NCBI GenBank assembly: GCA_964017065.1
Contig: OZ024792.1
Coordinates: 4,769,754-4,833,753 of the forward strand
DNA length: 64,000 nucleotides
Direction of reading: 5' to 3'
Source: Haliclona indistincta
Taxonomy: Eukaryota; Porifera; Demospongiae; Haplosclerida; Chalinidae
Shown here in pieces: positions 52,586 through 63,583 of the stretch (its first letter is position 1; each line of letters opens with the position of its first letter). The notes beneath the pieces were generated by a model. That model was not told the DNA's origin and ran no database searches. It saw only the letters and a program-made list of their open reading frames with translations. Made by a program: the position numbers and the translations under genes.

Positions 52586-52690
52586 TTCCATGCCCACCTG
52601 GTATGTACCGTAAATTGCAAGTCCGTTGTTCCACGAAGCAAAAAATTTAGTTCAACACATGCGCATTGGGTTCAATACGCATACATACGG
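52586..52690 (+). mobile_element. Terminal fragment related to the Tc1-like element at 56.7 kb
   Basis: Twenty-three bases (52607-52629, starting accgtaaattgcaag) match the reverse complement of 56765-56787 exactly, and similarity continues on both sides. No transposase coding follows, so this is a truncated or non-autonomous copy. Confidence 0.6.
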
Positions 52691-53418
52691 TTGTAACAGT
52701 GATCAGGACGGCGTGCGCATGCAACAGTGTAAGCTAAGACACGTGTATCACAGATCATCATGTCTATGCCTAGTCAGCCAGCGAGCGGTATTCTGCAGCG
52801 TTTCATTCTGGATCAAGGGACACTAGCGTAATACATTTGCTTGCGGTCACACCGCGTCCTGCGAATCACACCTCTAAATGTGTGAATTTCCAGCCCAGAG
52901 AAGAGAGGTCGAGGCGTTCTCAGGCTAATCTAGGCCTTGGTTAGGTTGCTTCTTCAAATATTTTTACGTGAACTAGTCTATCGAGTCTCCCGCTAGCCAC
53001 TGTAGCTTGTTTTTCAGGTGAATATACTGCAAGTTTCGAGCAATCTCTGGTTTCTTAGCCGTGGTAGCCTGCTTTCTGATTTGTGGGGTTATATCTATGC
53101 TTGGATTAGTTGTACCCCATGGAAAACCTGTTCTACACACTGCCTATTGATCAGTGCTTTGCATGAAAGTAGTTTTGGTCAGCCCTCGTGTCTCGTTCTA
53201 CGTGTTTTAGCCACAAAATGGCTCATTACTGGACCATTTTTGTGGGGTAGCAGATAGATATTTAGCTTAGTAGTGCTTATAATAATTACATGAGTCTATA
53301 GCTCTTGCTATGGTGTATTGCATGGGCTAAGCCTTTTTTCTCTACTAACTTTGTGTGTTGAATAATACTGCTATTTACACATGTAACTATTCACTACCAC
53401 TACAATTATTGTTGCAAA
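52691..53418. other. Spacer
   Basis: No gene, repeat or exon pair was recognised. Confidence 0.4.
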
Positions 53419-53523
53419 ATGCCTGGTCATAAAAAGCGTTTGAGTGTGTATAGGAAGAACAAAGAGAGAGACAGAGAGAAAAAGAAGCAAAACAGGCTAC
53501 AAAGTACAGTACAGTGCACTTGA
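53419..53523 (+). CDS. Possible 34-residue basic peptide or first exon
   Basis: The frame starts M-P-G-H-K-K-R and is unusually rich in Lys, Arg and Glu (K-N-K-E-R-D-R-E-K-K-K), ending at TGA 53521-53523. It lies 500 bp upstream of the 304-residue frame on the same strand. No good donor joins the two. It could be a short leader exon of that gene or chance in a purine-rich tract. Confidence 0.2.
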   Translation: MPGHKKRLSVYRKNKERDREKKKQNRLQSTVQCT

Positions 53524-54000
53524 GACAAGAGCAACATGTGAAACTCAGACTTTTCCTGGCTATTGACAGTTGGTCGAGATCTAGTGACCTCTGTGTTTAG
53601 CGCAGATGTACCCGACAAGCTAGCTGACTAGTGTTTCTTCTGTATTGCTACTACTTTTTACTCTTGACGAGATGAGACTGACTGTGTCCAGGTAGAATCA
53701 TGGATGGTAGATCTGTGTAAAAGTCCGCGGCACTCAATCACTCTCCATGGGTTGTCTTGTAAGTTGTAGTACGAGATACTTCAATCTAAAGGCTTTTCTA
53801 TCATATACAGCGGAACAATCATGCTACGTATACATCAATGAGTCATCGCTGGCTGTTCTAGTTCCACAGTTCGTCACTGTTTATGTCGCTACTAGTTACT
53901 CCCTCTGATTTTGCCAACTTCGGAATCGGTGTGTCCGCGTGAAAGTCCGTAAACTACGGTTGTTTCCAATCCCGGGAGGGTAATATAATATCTATGCACC
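53524..54000. other. Spacer upstream of the 304-residue frame
   Basis: No upstream exon was established. The stretch ends at a plausible acceptor (caactacag, about 54001-54009) immediately before the coding frame. Confidence 0.35.
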
Positions 54001-54025
54001 AACTACAGGTCAACGCCCAATAGTC

Positions 54026-54940
54026 GTGAGCCCGCTGTTCCAACAAGAGAACGTGCCACCAATCGCTAACCAACTGATAGACAAGGTGCTTATCAAAGTG
54101 GTGTCGAAAGGAGACAAATCCCAGAAGGTATTCACCTTGCGAAGCATAGATTCTGGGACAATACATTCCTGTGATGATGTGCGTAAGGTAATCAAAGCAC
54201 AGTTGGAATCAGACATAATATCGGACGTGTTCGATGTCGGGATTGTTTCTGGTAGTAGTGTCATCAGTATTAGAACAAAGGCCGACTTGAACGATTTTTG
54301 GAGAGATGTTCGATCAGGAAGGAAAGTTATGCTGTGGTGTGATGGTCTTAAAACAGCTAGTAGCAAAAAAAAGAGCAAGAAGAGGAAAGCTGATGCCAGT
54401 GATCAAGAGGAGATTGTAGAAAGCGGTTGTGAGAGTGATGATGATTTTCTGTTTGGACAAAGTGTACGCAGGAAGAAGAAGAAGGGTACTGCGAAAGAGG
54501 AACGAGAGGAACGTGTACAACAGTCAATCAAAGTCCTAAAGGACAAACATGGTGTGGGTTTTACCCCAATGCAAATTCGAATTTGGAGTGAAATGATTGC
54601 CGGCGAGTTACATTCTAGCCTTGATGATCCACCGACAACATCCATGTTTATGAGAGCTGGTGATGGAAGTGCTAATAGCTCGAGAAAGATCAAGAATGAC
54701 AGCAACTCACTAACCGAAGCCTTCACACAAGCTGCAACTGCGTTATCATCAGCTTTGTTGCCATCACCACGGCCACACTCAGACTCACCAGCATGTAGCC
54801 AAATTGAAGCACGGTCAAAGTGTTACAAACAACTAGCAGAAGTGAATAATCTCAGACTCACAGGAGTTCTGACTGAAGAAGAGTACGCTATTGAGAAGGA
54901 TGCAGTGCTACAGGTTCTGAAAGGCCTGAACAGTAGATAG
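54026..54940 (+). CDS. Uncharacterised 304-residue protein, possibly element-borne
   Basis: I do not recognise the family. Residues 1-110 form a compact ubiquitin/PB1-like stretch of alternating strands (V-L-I-K-V-V-S-K-G-D, D-D-V-R-K-V-I, V-M-L-W-C-D-G-L). Residues 112-165 are Lys/Asp/Glu-rich with K-K-K-S-K-K-R-K-A and R-R-K-K-K-K, which are possible nuclear localisation signals. The last 35 residues (L-A-E-V-N-N-L-R-L-T-G-V-L-T-E-E-E-Y) resemble SHOCT-type oligomerisation motifs. The first codon used is GTG. The frame extends back to the acceptor at 54009, so an upstream exon probably supplies the real start. The length and absence of stops favour a real gene. The surrounding element debris suggests a transposon passenger or a recently moved gene, but no transposase is linked. 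Confidence 0.55.
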   Translation: MSPLFQQENVPPIANQLIDKVLIKVVSKGDKSQKVFTLRSIDSGTIHSCDDVRKVIKAQLESDIISDVFDVGIVSGSSVISIRTKADLNDFWRDVRSGRKVMLWCDGLKTASSKKKSKKRKADASDQEEIVESGCESDDDFLFGQSVRRKKKKGTAKEEREERVQQSIKVLKDKHGVGFTPMQIRIWSEMIAGELHSSLDDPPTTSMFMRAGDGSANSSRKIKNDSNSLTEAFTQAATALSSALLPSPRPHSDSPACSQIEARSKCYKQLAEVNNLRLTGVLTEEEYAIEKDAVLQVLKGLNSR

Positions 54941-55823
54941 GTCAATTTGTGTCAGTCAAAAATCATTGTTGTTTTAGACAAACATTTAATCGTGATTGTA
55001 ATGATAATTTAATTGATTACTGAATATAGCCACTGTGGTGTATGGCAATTCTCAACTGATACAAAGGAAAATGCCATTAGTAGAAATACCCTAGGAGCTG
55101 AGCATGCTTGAAACAAAGTACAATTCTGTTTCATAATACTTTTTACTTGGTTGAACACTCCTTCCAATGGCATTAAGGGTGCTGGCCCTAACAACCATTA
55201 ACTTATGCAGGAATGCACACAGGGTGGTGCTATGTTATCATAAACAAGCCCACAATGACCACGAATAACATTATTCATAACATCGTGGTAACAAGTGCCT
55301 ATTCAGCTAGCCAGGTACAGTAAATTCCAACGGCTAGATGAAAGCTTCTTTTGCATAACTCGATAAAAGTCGATCTGTGTTCATCAAAATCTATTCAAAT
55401 TTGGAATATAGCTTCTACAACACGTGCTCTAGACCGTAACAGAGAGATTTTTCAAATAATCCGCATACAACATGTCAGACAGTATTACTTCGATTCGAAA
55501 AATCGAATTTCTTAGCTCTGCATATTGCGCATCTAAAAAAGCTCTCTGTTGCTGTGTTGCCCTGGCCAAGATGCACATAATAGTGTGAACTCGGTTTCTA
55601 CAAACAATTCAACGGTGAGTTTTATCGACTAGAAGGTGTTATCTTTCTACACGGCGCGGTTATATAGCCGTACTGCTTCTTGCGTTCTGTGTTGCATAAT
55701 AGACTACGCTCGTAGTAGCCTTTACACTAGCGCTTGTTTTATTGTGACAACTATCTTAGTTTCAGAGATATGAGTCCTTAGCAACCAAGCAAAAATTCGT
55801 GTGTGGGCGTGTGCCTGCACCCT
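54941..55823. other. Spacer between the 304-residue frame and the transposase remnant
   Basis: No coding or clear repeat was recognised. Sequence just below 55824 replaces the expected 3' end of the transposase with unrelated DNA. Confidence 0.4.
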
Positions 55824-56623
55824 TAAATCAGGAAAGTATGGAGGTAGATACAGTAGCTTTGCATGTGCTGTGTTCTCGATCAGGTCAGAAATTTGGTCTA
55901 CATGATGGATTGAGCAATTGTCCATGATGACCACTGAGAGAGGATTGCTTCCATTGAATGGCTGTAACACAGGGACAACAGATTGTTCGATGAAATCAGC
56001 AAATTTCTCTCCGTTGACAATTCCTTCAAATAATTGCACATCATGTATTCCTTGAAGAGACAACACAGGTATTGCTGAGTATCTAGTCCCACGGACCAGA
56101 AGTTTATAGTCTCTAGGAGGCATTCCTCTTACAGAGTAACCATATCGTCTAAGGCTGTTTCGCCTATCACATCCTGTCTCGTCAATCCAAACTAGCATTG
56201 ACGGGTCGTACATGGAGATTTCGGCCATAAACCGAGCTCTACATTCATCTGAGCGTTGCAGAGCAATACGCTGCATCCTTTGCCTACTGCAACCCATGTA
56301 TCTTAGGGTTCTACAAATAGTAGAGGTACTAACATCAATCCCGTGATCAAGGAGCTCTCTCTGAACTTCATACAGATAGATTCCAGGTGACTCTAAAGTC
56401 AGTCTAAGAGAATTAGTTGCTCGTGGTGACCAAGTAATCGGTGTGGTCCGTTACAGCGAGTTCTCGGTAGTACATCACCTGTTCTGTTAAACAGCTCCAC
56501 GTATCTTGTAACAGTACGACTAGAAATGTGTAGAAGTCGAGAAATAGCAGTTGGACTAGCGTTGTGTACAACAGAAAGCCATACAATACGATGACGAAGA
56601 TCTGTGGAATGAAAAGGAGGCAT
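55824..56623 (-). pseudogene. Tc1/IS630-like transposase, decayed
   Basis: Read from 56623 downward, the start M-P-P-F-H-S-T-D-L-R-H-R leads into a helix-turn-helix region (S-P-T-A-I-S-R-L-L-H-I-S-S-R-T-V). One frameshift near 56405 is needed to continue into E-S-P-G-I-Y-L-Y-E-V-Q-R-E-L and the catalytic domain. W-I-D-E-T-G-C-D and V-I-M-D-N-C-S-I-H-H give the first two catalytic aspartates. The conserved L-P-P-Y-x-P-D-L is followed by unrelated sequence, so the third acidic residue (normally in N-P-I-E) is missing. Both a frameshift and a 3' truncation make activity impossible as it stands. A match near 52607 suggests other fragments of the family are close by. Confidence 0.8.
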
Positions 56624-56785
56624 TGGGCAATCCAACTGTGTGCACACGAGGCCAGACCAGTATACCGAATTACTGGTAGTGCATGGTACCGCGGTACGCC
56701 CACAATCGGCGTTATTGTAGTCAATACGCATGCGTTGAGTAGTATGCACGATCGATGCATCATGACAACGGACTTGCAATTTACG

Positions 56786-56874
56786 GTATACCATTTACAC
56801 TTGGTATTGTGCTAATAAACCCTCGGGCTACGCCCTCGGGTTTATTAACACAATACCTCGTGTATATGGTATAC
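56786..56874. mobile_element. 89-bp hairpin element
   Basis: Imperfect arms of about 43 bp (gtatacc ... aataaaccctcggg, and the reverse complement) fold on each other. The related sequence at 52600-52610 reads across this site without it. It therefore looks like a small insertion in the end of the Tc1-like element. Confidence 0.65.
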
Positions 56875-56879
56875 ACACC

Positions 56880-57686
56880 TGGTAGGCATGGAATAACTAC
56901 TACATAGACTATACATGGCCTATTCCATGTACTATACATGGCTTAGTAATGGTGCTCAAATTTACAACCAATTCACAAAACATATTTGAGCCTGCAAAGA
57001 TCTAGGTATCAAATTTCTACCCTTCATGTGATTTTTCTTAGCTAGAATATACCTTTGCCGAAGCTGACATGTTTTAAAGCGGTAGAGTAAACCACCTATA
57101 TTCGGCCACCATCTATAATCGGACACTCAAACGTACACTTGCAAATACGCTACACAGATCAAACTTGACCGACGTATAGACACACACTTCCTCTGCCTGC
57201 ATTGCAAATATGCAGCTCGTAACTGCTTCTTTGTCTACTGTGGAGACGAAGAAAGTGGGTAGCCGAAAACATTATCGGCAAAAGTAATTTATTTTCGGAC
57301 ACCAGTCCTAGTGACTGATAGACGAATAGGGCGGGATTGCAAGTCAGCATTACAACGAGCTACAATTGAAAAGCTCTCGTCTTGCCGTCCGGGTATTTTC
57401 TTTTCCAAGACCCGGGGTCGAGCAATCTACGAAAATTTATCTGCGAATGTCTTGTTTTATTTGATAAAGATAGGGCGATAGCACTGATTCGCGAAAATAT
57501 TATTCGCAAAATCCTTTATCTCGCGCATTCGCGAAAATTCCCACTATACGGTACATTGTGGGCTAGATTTCTTCATCCTTTTGATTTTGTTAGAAATCTT
57601 TTTAATAGTATTCTATGGTATATTATACATGTAGACTACATGTTATAATTAGTGCTCATAGAAGTACACTTTTGTAATGTACTTAC
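56880..57686. other. Spacer
   Basis: A short ctatacatgg direct repeat lies at about 56910-56940. At 57435-57540 TCGCGAAAAT occurs repeatedly, the kind of repeat seen at element ends. No terminal exon for the minus-strand coiled-coil gene was confirmed here. Confidence 0.4.
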
Positions 57687-60600
57687 TTTTTCAATCTCCC
57701 TTTCATTATGTCTTGTTGCAATATCTTCCTTCATTATAACTACTTTCAAATCCTAGAAAATATATAAATCACTAATACTAGCAGGGATGGGTGAGGCATT
57801 TTAGTGCTTGAGCAATTGCATTACCACAGCCGCTAAGCAGTGGTATGGAGGGATGACTGCAATTCGTGATAGCAGCTGCAAATGGGCTGAAAAGAAACTG
57901 TCCCATGTATAATATCAGTTTTAATCATTCCAGTTTCTTCATGAGCTCAAGCATTTTCAAGAAATCCATTAATGTCGTAGACATCAATTGCTCATTGTTG
58001 TAAATTATTTCTCCATTGTCATGATTGTATAATTTTGTATAATAATACGTAATACATGGGCGAAACGTAACCTGTCACAAGGGTAAGTACCGTGAAAAAA
58101 TTTTTCTTGAGTTTATTGCATGTTTTTGTAGGTATAGGTCCCTAAAAACTCCCTCCAAAGTTTTACTTCCAAAAAAGTATTTTTTTCTTGAGATATGAGC
58201 TGCCAAAAACTGTGTTATATGTATTTGGCTGACAATGAACTTACCATGATGCATCTAACAAACTCACCATCACTGCTGAAATCCTGCATTTTGATAAGTT
58301 CTATGGTGCTCTTGTAGGCTATTATTGTAGAGTGCTACAGTGTCTCTGAAGCACTTCCAGACAATGTATTGGCACTCCATATTAGAGAAGACTCACTGTT
58401 ACTTCTTAGGGAACTTGGTAAATGCTGTCTCCACTGCTGTCTGCATACATTACCAGCATTGCTACCGCGCAACAGGTTCCCCCATCTACGTCACGCGTAA
58501 GCCCCGCCCACCTCAGGAAGTGTTTTAAAAGTGCCGTTTTTGGCAGCTCATATCTCATGAAAAATACTTTTTTGTAAGTAAAACTTTGGAGGGAGTTTTT
58601 AGGGACCTATACCTACAAAAAATGCAATAAACTCAAGAAAATCTTTTCGCAGTACTTACACAACAATTGACACAATAATAAACATGTGGTGGTACACAAT
58701 TGACCAATGACCATGCGACAATAAATTTTTTCGGGCAGACTAATCGACTTGTGCATTATCAAGCTATGGTTTTGTTTCAAGCAACACTTATGAAGTGCTT
58801 TGAGCACTAAATGTAGTGTTTGACCAATCTAATATGTACACATGTAACAACAGCACTGCACATACCACTATCTCGTCTTCAAGTTTTTTAGCTCTGGCTC
58901 TTTCCTTTCTTAACAGTTTTTTCAAATCCTGGATAATAATTAACAAACGTACTACAGCAGAACAACAACGATATTAAGGTAGGGATGAACTGAAGCAAAA
59001 TGGTGGCTACAATACAGTATAACAGTATATTAGCGTTTAAATGCTGATATTCCTGATGGTGATGTTATCTCAACTCTACATGATAAACTAGAAATTACAA
59101 CATGAAATATCTATTAACCCTTTAGTTACTGAATTATTTTGACGACAATTTGACTTCCTCTAAACTGACAGTTTGTCTTGCGATTTTCTACAACATGCAG
59201 TACGCTAGCTGTTCCAAACTAGCACTGTTATTTCCTGGCATGTCAAAGTTTACAACCATGTACTATCTGAGTTGGCCACTCCCACTTCAGAACTGAAGCC
59301 ACTTAATTGCTGCGACCTCGTCATTTTTCAGTCAATTTTGGTTTTGGTTTAGCCTTGGTGACTGTTACAAAACCTGGTGGTGTCCAGGTGTGCAAACAGC
59401 ATAGTTTAGACTATATTCTATGCCAAAGTACAGCATGTATGCATTTCCGGGCATCCTGAAGCCCCAAAAATGCCGAAAGCGGTGGGGATACCTTCTTTAA
59501 AATTCCTCCCGTGCTGTACGTTTTAGCTGAAAAACAGAGGGTTTTTTCAGGTAAAGTAATATTAATTTCTGCAATTAAACTTCACTTGACCATTCTAGAG
59601 CACTTTTCACACTATTTATGACGTTTTGAATAGGTGGAGTCAATTATGATGCCAAAAGGCGTCATTAGGGGTTAAAGGGTTAAAGGAATTTCGTAACTCA
59701 TGATGGTGACCAAAATATACATGTAGCTGCTAAAATTTGGTGAAACAGACAGGTCTGGTTTGGTAAACTAGTGTAATGCTCAGTTGACTAACCTTGCCCA
59801 CCTCCTCGTAGCTATCATCATCGCACACCAATGACTGGTTTATTCCCAGAGCAGTTCTTTCCTCCTGGAGGAGGAAACAGTGGTGCCATGTATAACAGCA
59901 TGTACAAGCAGATCAGGAAAGTCAGCTGACCCACCACCTAAAAGCACCTTGCCTCTCTACTGGCTAACGTACAAGCAGATCAGGAAAGTCAGCTGACCCA
60001 CCACCTAAAAGCACCTTGCCTCTCTACTGGCTAACCCTCACTACCTTAGTACAATATTGATGATGGTCCTATTAAATAGAAATCTCAACTAAATTACAAC
60101 TTGTGAACTTAAATCTGCTCTGAAGAACGTAGAATAGATTATCTTCTTTCTTTAGCAAGCCTAATCCTTGTACACAATCAGTATCCAGAATGAAACACCC
60201 ATAAACAGCCATGACTTAGTTTGCAGATAAAATCATGCATGAAGACTGAACTATTTGATTGGAAGGAAATTAGCACCTCCAGTGATAGTCTAGCTGCAAA
60301 CAGACATTTGACGTTCTTTAGTTGAGTGAACTAGACACTACACATACTCACATTGTCCCATGCAGTTTTAAAACACATGTACTAGGCTTGTACTAGCATG
60401 TTTATCAAACATCATACCACTACACTAGCAAGATCATTTCTTGACCTTCTCAGATGGCTCCCTTTTCTCTTGTTGGTCCTCTGTAGAAAGAGCAAGAATA
60501 AAATATTTTGATTGCCTACACTAGCAGCACATAAGAGCTAAGATGGTACTGCATGTAAACCTACTTCCATAATAATACATGTATGCTAAGCGCTAGCAGG

Positions 60601-61359
60601 CTGAATTGTGTGATAGTTGCACTAGCATGCTTGTGTCATGTCTTCTGTGCAGGGGCAGTAGATAGAAACAGTGACACTGCATTGAACAACATAAATGGTT
60701 AGCTTGTCTAGAATCTGCTAGGAAGCTTGATACTTCACTTTCAGACACCCTGGCGGGCCACACCCTTAAATACTAGGCGATGAATCCATAGACGACCTCG
60801 CTCTCAGACATCGCACATGTATACACGAATAAATACACGAAGAAAAAAGCTGCAAGTAGATAGATGTAGATACACGAGGCGAAGGAAATACACAAGAAAA
60901 ATATTTCGTGTATAGCTATTTTGACAGCCGCACTCATTTTAACACGTGGCAATCTTGAACTGGACGATTTCTGTTCGCTATTCCTGGTGTTGCGCTAACG
61001 ACAAACTAAATTTAAGTACAAATTTGTACCAAGCATACGTGAACAACGGCTAGCTTAGTGCTTGATCATGGAAAAACAACACATCTATGAATTAATTCAG
61101 TATAAGAAAATACACTAAAGTAGATGTGTATTAATTTTTAAAAGCAAATACAAGTACATACACGGATAGTTTTGATAACTAAAGTAAATAGAGAGTAAAG
61201 AGAAAAAAGTAGATGACAGTGTGCAATGTCTTCTCGCTCTAGACCAAGGTCTATGATGACTAGTATTAGCTAGCAGCTTGCTAACAACTAAACAAACTCA
61301 CTCAATAACTCGGACTTCAATGGATCATACTTGAGTCTTCTCTTGAACCAACCAGACAT
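57687..61359 (-). CDS. Minus-strand paralogue of the coiled-coil gene, 3' end not found
   Basis: Five exons join in phase into 98 codons: 61359-61302, 60480-60446, 59864-59793, 58928-58866 and 57752-57687. Exon 1 (M-S-G-W-F-K-R-R-L-K-Y) matches the start of the 43986 gene and ends in the same phase. Exon 2 (D-Q-Q-E-K-R-E-P-S-E-K) corresponds to its D-E-Q-D exon. Exon 3 differs (A-L-G-I-N-Q-S-L-V-C-D-D-D). Exons 4 and 5 (D-L-K-K-L-L-R-K-E-R, D-L-K-V-V-I-M-K-E-D) are charged helices. All acceptors are AG and all donors are GT (exon 2 donor GTCAAG is weak). Exon 5 has a good GTAAGT donor, so at least one exon should follow. Only one cassette is present. The introns are long because elements have entered them. 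Confidence 0.55.
57753..58082. other. Intron of the minus-strand paralogue
   Basis: Between exon 5 and the foldback element. Nothing further was recognised. Confidence 0.4.
58083..58659. mobile_element. ~577 bp foldback element with ~125-bp inverted arms
   Basis: Arms at 58083-58210 and 58536-58659 are near-perfect reverse complements (both contain ttggagggagtttttaggg or its complement) and end in gtaagtac / gtacttac. The interior of about 325 bp has no supported coding. It lies in the intron between exons 4 and 5 of the minus-strand gene. Confidence 0.85.
58973..59113 (+). mobile_element. Fragment of the 385-bp repeat family
   Basis: Diverged match to the first part of 44927-45311 (gtagggatga ... 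atgctgatatt). It stops where the TTAA-flanked element begins at 59114. Confidence 0.5.
59114..59683. mobile_element. TTAA-flanked (piggyBac-type) MITE, ~570 bp
   Basis: The left end reads TTAACCCTTTAG and the right end reads TTAAAGGGTTAA, giving short terminal inverted repeats and a TTAA duplication, the target of piggyBac transposases. No transposase is present. It lies in the intron between exons 3 and 4 of the minus-strand gene. Related patches occur at 47959-48330. Confidence 0.6.
59902..60035 (+). repeat. Exact tandem duplication of 67 bp
   Basis: Two copies start at 59902 and 59969 with no difference seen. They lie in the intron between exons 2 and 3 of the minus-strand gene. The identity points to a recent event or an assembly artefact. 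Confidence 0.9.
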
Positions 61360-61604
61360 TATGATAACACGTCCCGGCGGATTAGACGGAGAGAAGAAAA
61401 CACAATAACAGTCTTGAATTTTGCAGTCAAAGCATAGACAATACTTGGTGATATGGGAAAAATAACGTCGAGACGATCTACCTTACTCGACAATATAAGC
61501 ATTTCTGTTTAGCTAATTTCTGTGGTGCTGGATAAGTGGGCATGGCCTCGTCGAATTGTTGTTTTTACAAGTGACCTGCAAACCCTGTATGGCTTCCTAT
61601 GATA

Positions 61605-61865
61605 TAACTTATACAACATACAAGAATGCTATCTGTACAAATGCCCATGGCGCAACCTATGCTAGAGATTACGGTAGTATAACCATATTTAAACCTAGTG
61701 TAATCATATGGTAGCACAACATTTCATTTAGAAAAATTACCTTGCTTTCATTTTCCTCCACTCTGAGATCATTTATCGTAATCGATCTAATATGCATACA
61801 AGCAGTACACTGCAGTGAAACAAAATTAGTTGTTGAACTGTAGAGATGACAAGATCACAGCTATA
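61605..61865 (-). repeat. Duplicated segment copy 2 with a micro-exon
   Basis: Partner of 51660-51975. The candidate minus-strand exon 61762-61741 lies between CTCAG and GTAATT and reads V-E-E-N-E-S-K after one base. It lies upstream of the first exon of the minus-strand coiled-coil gene, but no joining exon was found. Confidence 0.5.
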
Positions 61866-62173
61866 GATGACTTTGGTGTGAACTCTCACCTCATTAAACG
61901 CGAGGTGATCATGGCGTGCCTATCTCCACGTGCGAGTTACACCCCTTTAGGGTCAACAGTCAATACACGTGTGTAGGAATGGTCCATGGCTTTTGGGTGT
62001 AGTAATCGCTCTTCAAGTAACCCAGGACTCGGATTTTATAGTTTTCCTGCTTTACCACACGTAAGAAGGCAGTGCTGATCCCAAAGAGGTGTAACTCGCA
62101 CATGGAGATAGGCACGCCTACCAAGATTGCCTCGCATTTAATGAGGTGAGAGTTCACACCGAAGTCATCTATA
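61862..62173. mobile_element. 312-bp MITE with ~90-bp terminal inverted repeats
   Basis: Arms at 61862-61952 and about 62080-62173 are reverse complements with few differences (tatagatgac ... gtcatctata at the ends; gtgaactctcacctcatta inside). No coding is seen. It sits at the right edge of the duplicated segment. Confidence 0.85.
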
Positions 62174-62345
62174 ATAATGGGCTGAAAATAAATTAGTATT
62201 AATTTTTTATAGTAGCCTATTATTACAGTAACCACAACTAAAGCCCTATTCCATGAACTAAAGAAAATTAAAAAGATTTTTATCGAAATCAAAAAGATGT
62301 AGGGTTGTGAAATCTACCACTGGTTCACAATGTAAACTAACACGG

Positions 62346-62709
62346 AATTTATATCGCCGTTTCGCTAAAAACAAAGTTCAAAGGCACTTGCCAGGAGAAT
62401 TTCACAACTGTTCGTGAGTGTTTTGGTCTCGGCACCGCTCGCGTAAAGGCGCTAGGCGAGTAGAAGAAAACGAAGATGACGTAAGTCAATTTTCACCGTT
62501 TCCAGGTTCGTCACTTTAGTAACAATTTCGAGCAATCTCCTTGCTACTGTGGGATGGGGCAACGCCAGATAGCAGATTTAAATATCATTGGACGTATAAA
62601 ATTCATCACCAAGCGAAATATCAGCGTTTGAACGCTAATACATTGTATGTAGCCGCCATCTTGTTTTTCCGTTCAACCCTACATAGGGAGTCACTACCGT
62701 GCCTCCCTA
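62346..62709 (-). mobile_element. ~365 bp repeat, copy B (inverted partner of 44927-45311)
   Basis: The reverse complement aligns along nearly the whole of copy A. The 17.4 kb between the copies holds most of the element-rich region. Confidence 0.7.
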
Positions 62710-63513
62710 CCTGATGGTAACCGATCAGAATCCAAGCTAGTGTGTCTCTATCTTCGATACGACAAACAGTGTTTCTCTTTGCTTGGATAGACCTAGAGCT
62801 GCTCTCAGACTGTGTAAAACATTTTCTGATACGATGAAACCTAAACTACACGGAAAGTATTTCAACGAATTTAACTGAAGAATACATTTGCTTAGGCAGG
62901 GTAGGCAGTAGCCTAGTACTTAGTCGTTAAATTAATGCCAAGTATCAGATGCACACGCATGCGCAAATAAAATGGGCGGGGACAGCTATAGCATGCTTTC
63001 GCATCTTGCTAGTACGGCATCTAACCAACCGTGGATACTCGTAGCTACAGGATTGTATGTCCAAGTTTGCTGCCAATCACGTCTTGTCGTTCTTCAGTAT
63101 TCGAATTTCTTCGTCGGCAAAACTGAAGCACAAGGTCAGTGCACATGTCACAAACGTGAACGGAAAATATCCGGTATTCTTGGAATGTCGATAAAATTTT
63201 GCGCATGCGTATGTATACATGTGAAACTAGGCGCTCTATTTGGCGCCGAGGTACACCAACTGATAATAATCCTATGCTGATAATCATTGCCGGAGCTGCA
63301 GGAGGTGGTACACTAGTCTCACATCAAAGAGTTTGCCGCCTGTAATATAAATGCATTGGGTGTTGGCACGCATTGCCAGACCCTCTTGAACTCAAAAATA
63401 ATAATTATATGAAATCTCACTGAAAAGAAAAAGGACACAACAAAGGAAATTAAAGATTTCTACAATGATGTGGGATGTTATGTTAGCAATGAGGAAATCT
63501 GCTAGCCTCGTCC
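62710..63513. other. Spacer
   Basis: An open frame at 62972-63280 starts M-G-G-D-S-Y-S but has no recognisable domain and an opposing frame over the same bases. No repeat was identified. Confidence 0.4.
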
Positions 63514-63543
63514 CCAGGCTCTCTGTTCCGTCAGAGAGCCTGG
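63514..63543. repeat. Perfect hairpin, 12-bp arms
   Basis: Arms ccaggctctctg and cagagagcctgg flank a 6-base loop. Probably the end or core of a small element. Confidence 0.8.
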
Positions 63544-63583
63544 TCTCTAATCTCACGTGAGCGCTCCCCAAAAAGTGCAAATA

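Noticed and set aside
57382..57648. 88-residue plus-strand frame
   Set aside because: It is built largely from repeated TCGCGAAAAT boxes of noncoding element type.
58340..58528. Frame inside the foldback element as a transposase
   Set aside because: Only 62 codons with no catalytic motif; the element looks non-autonomous.
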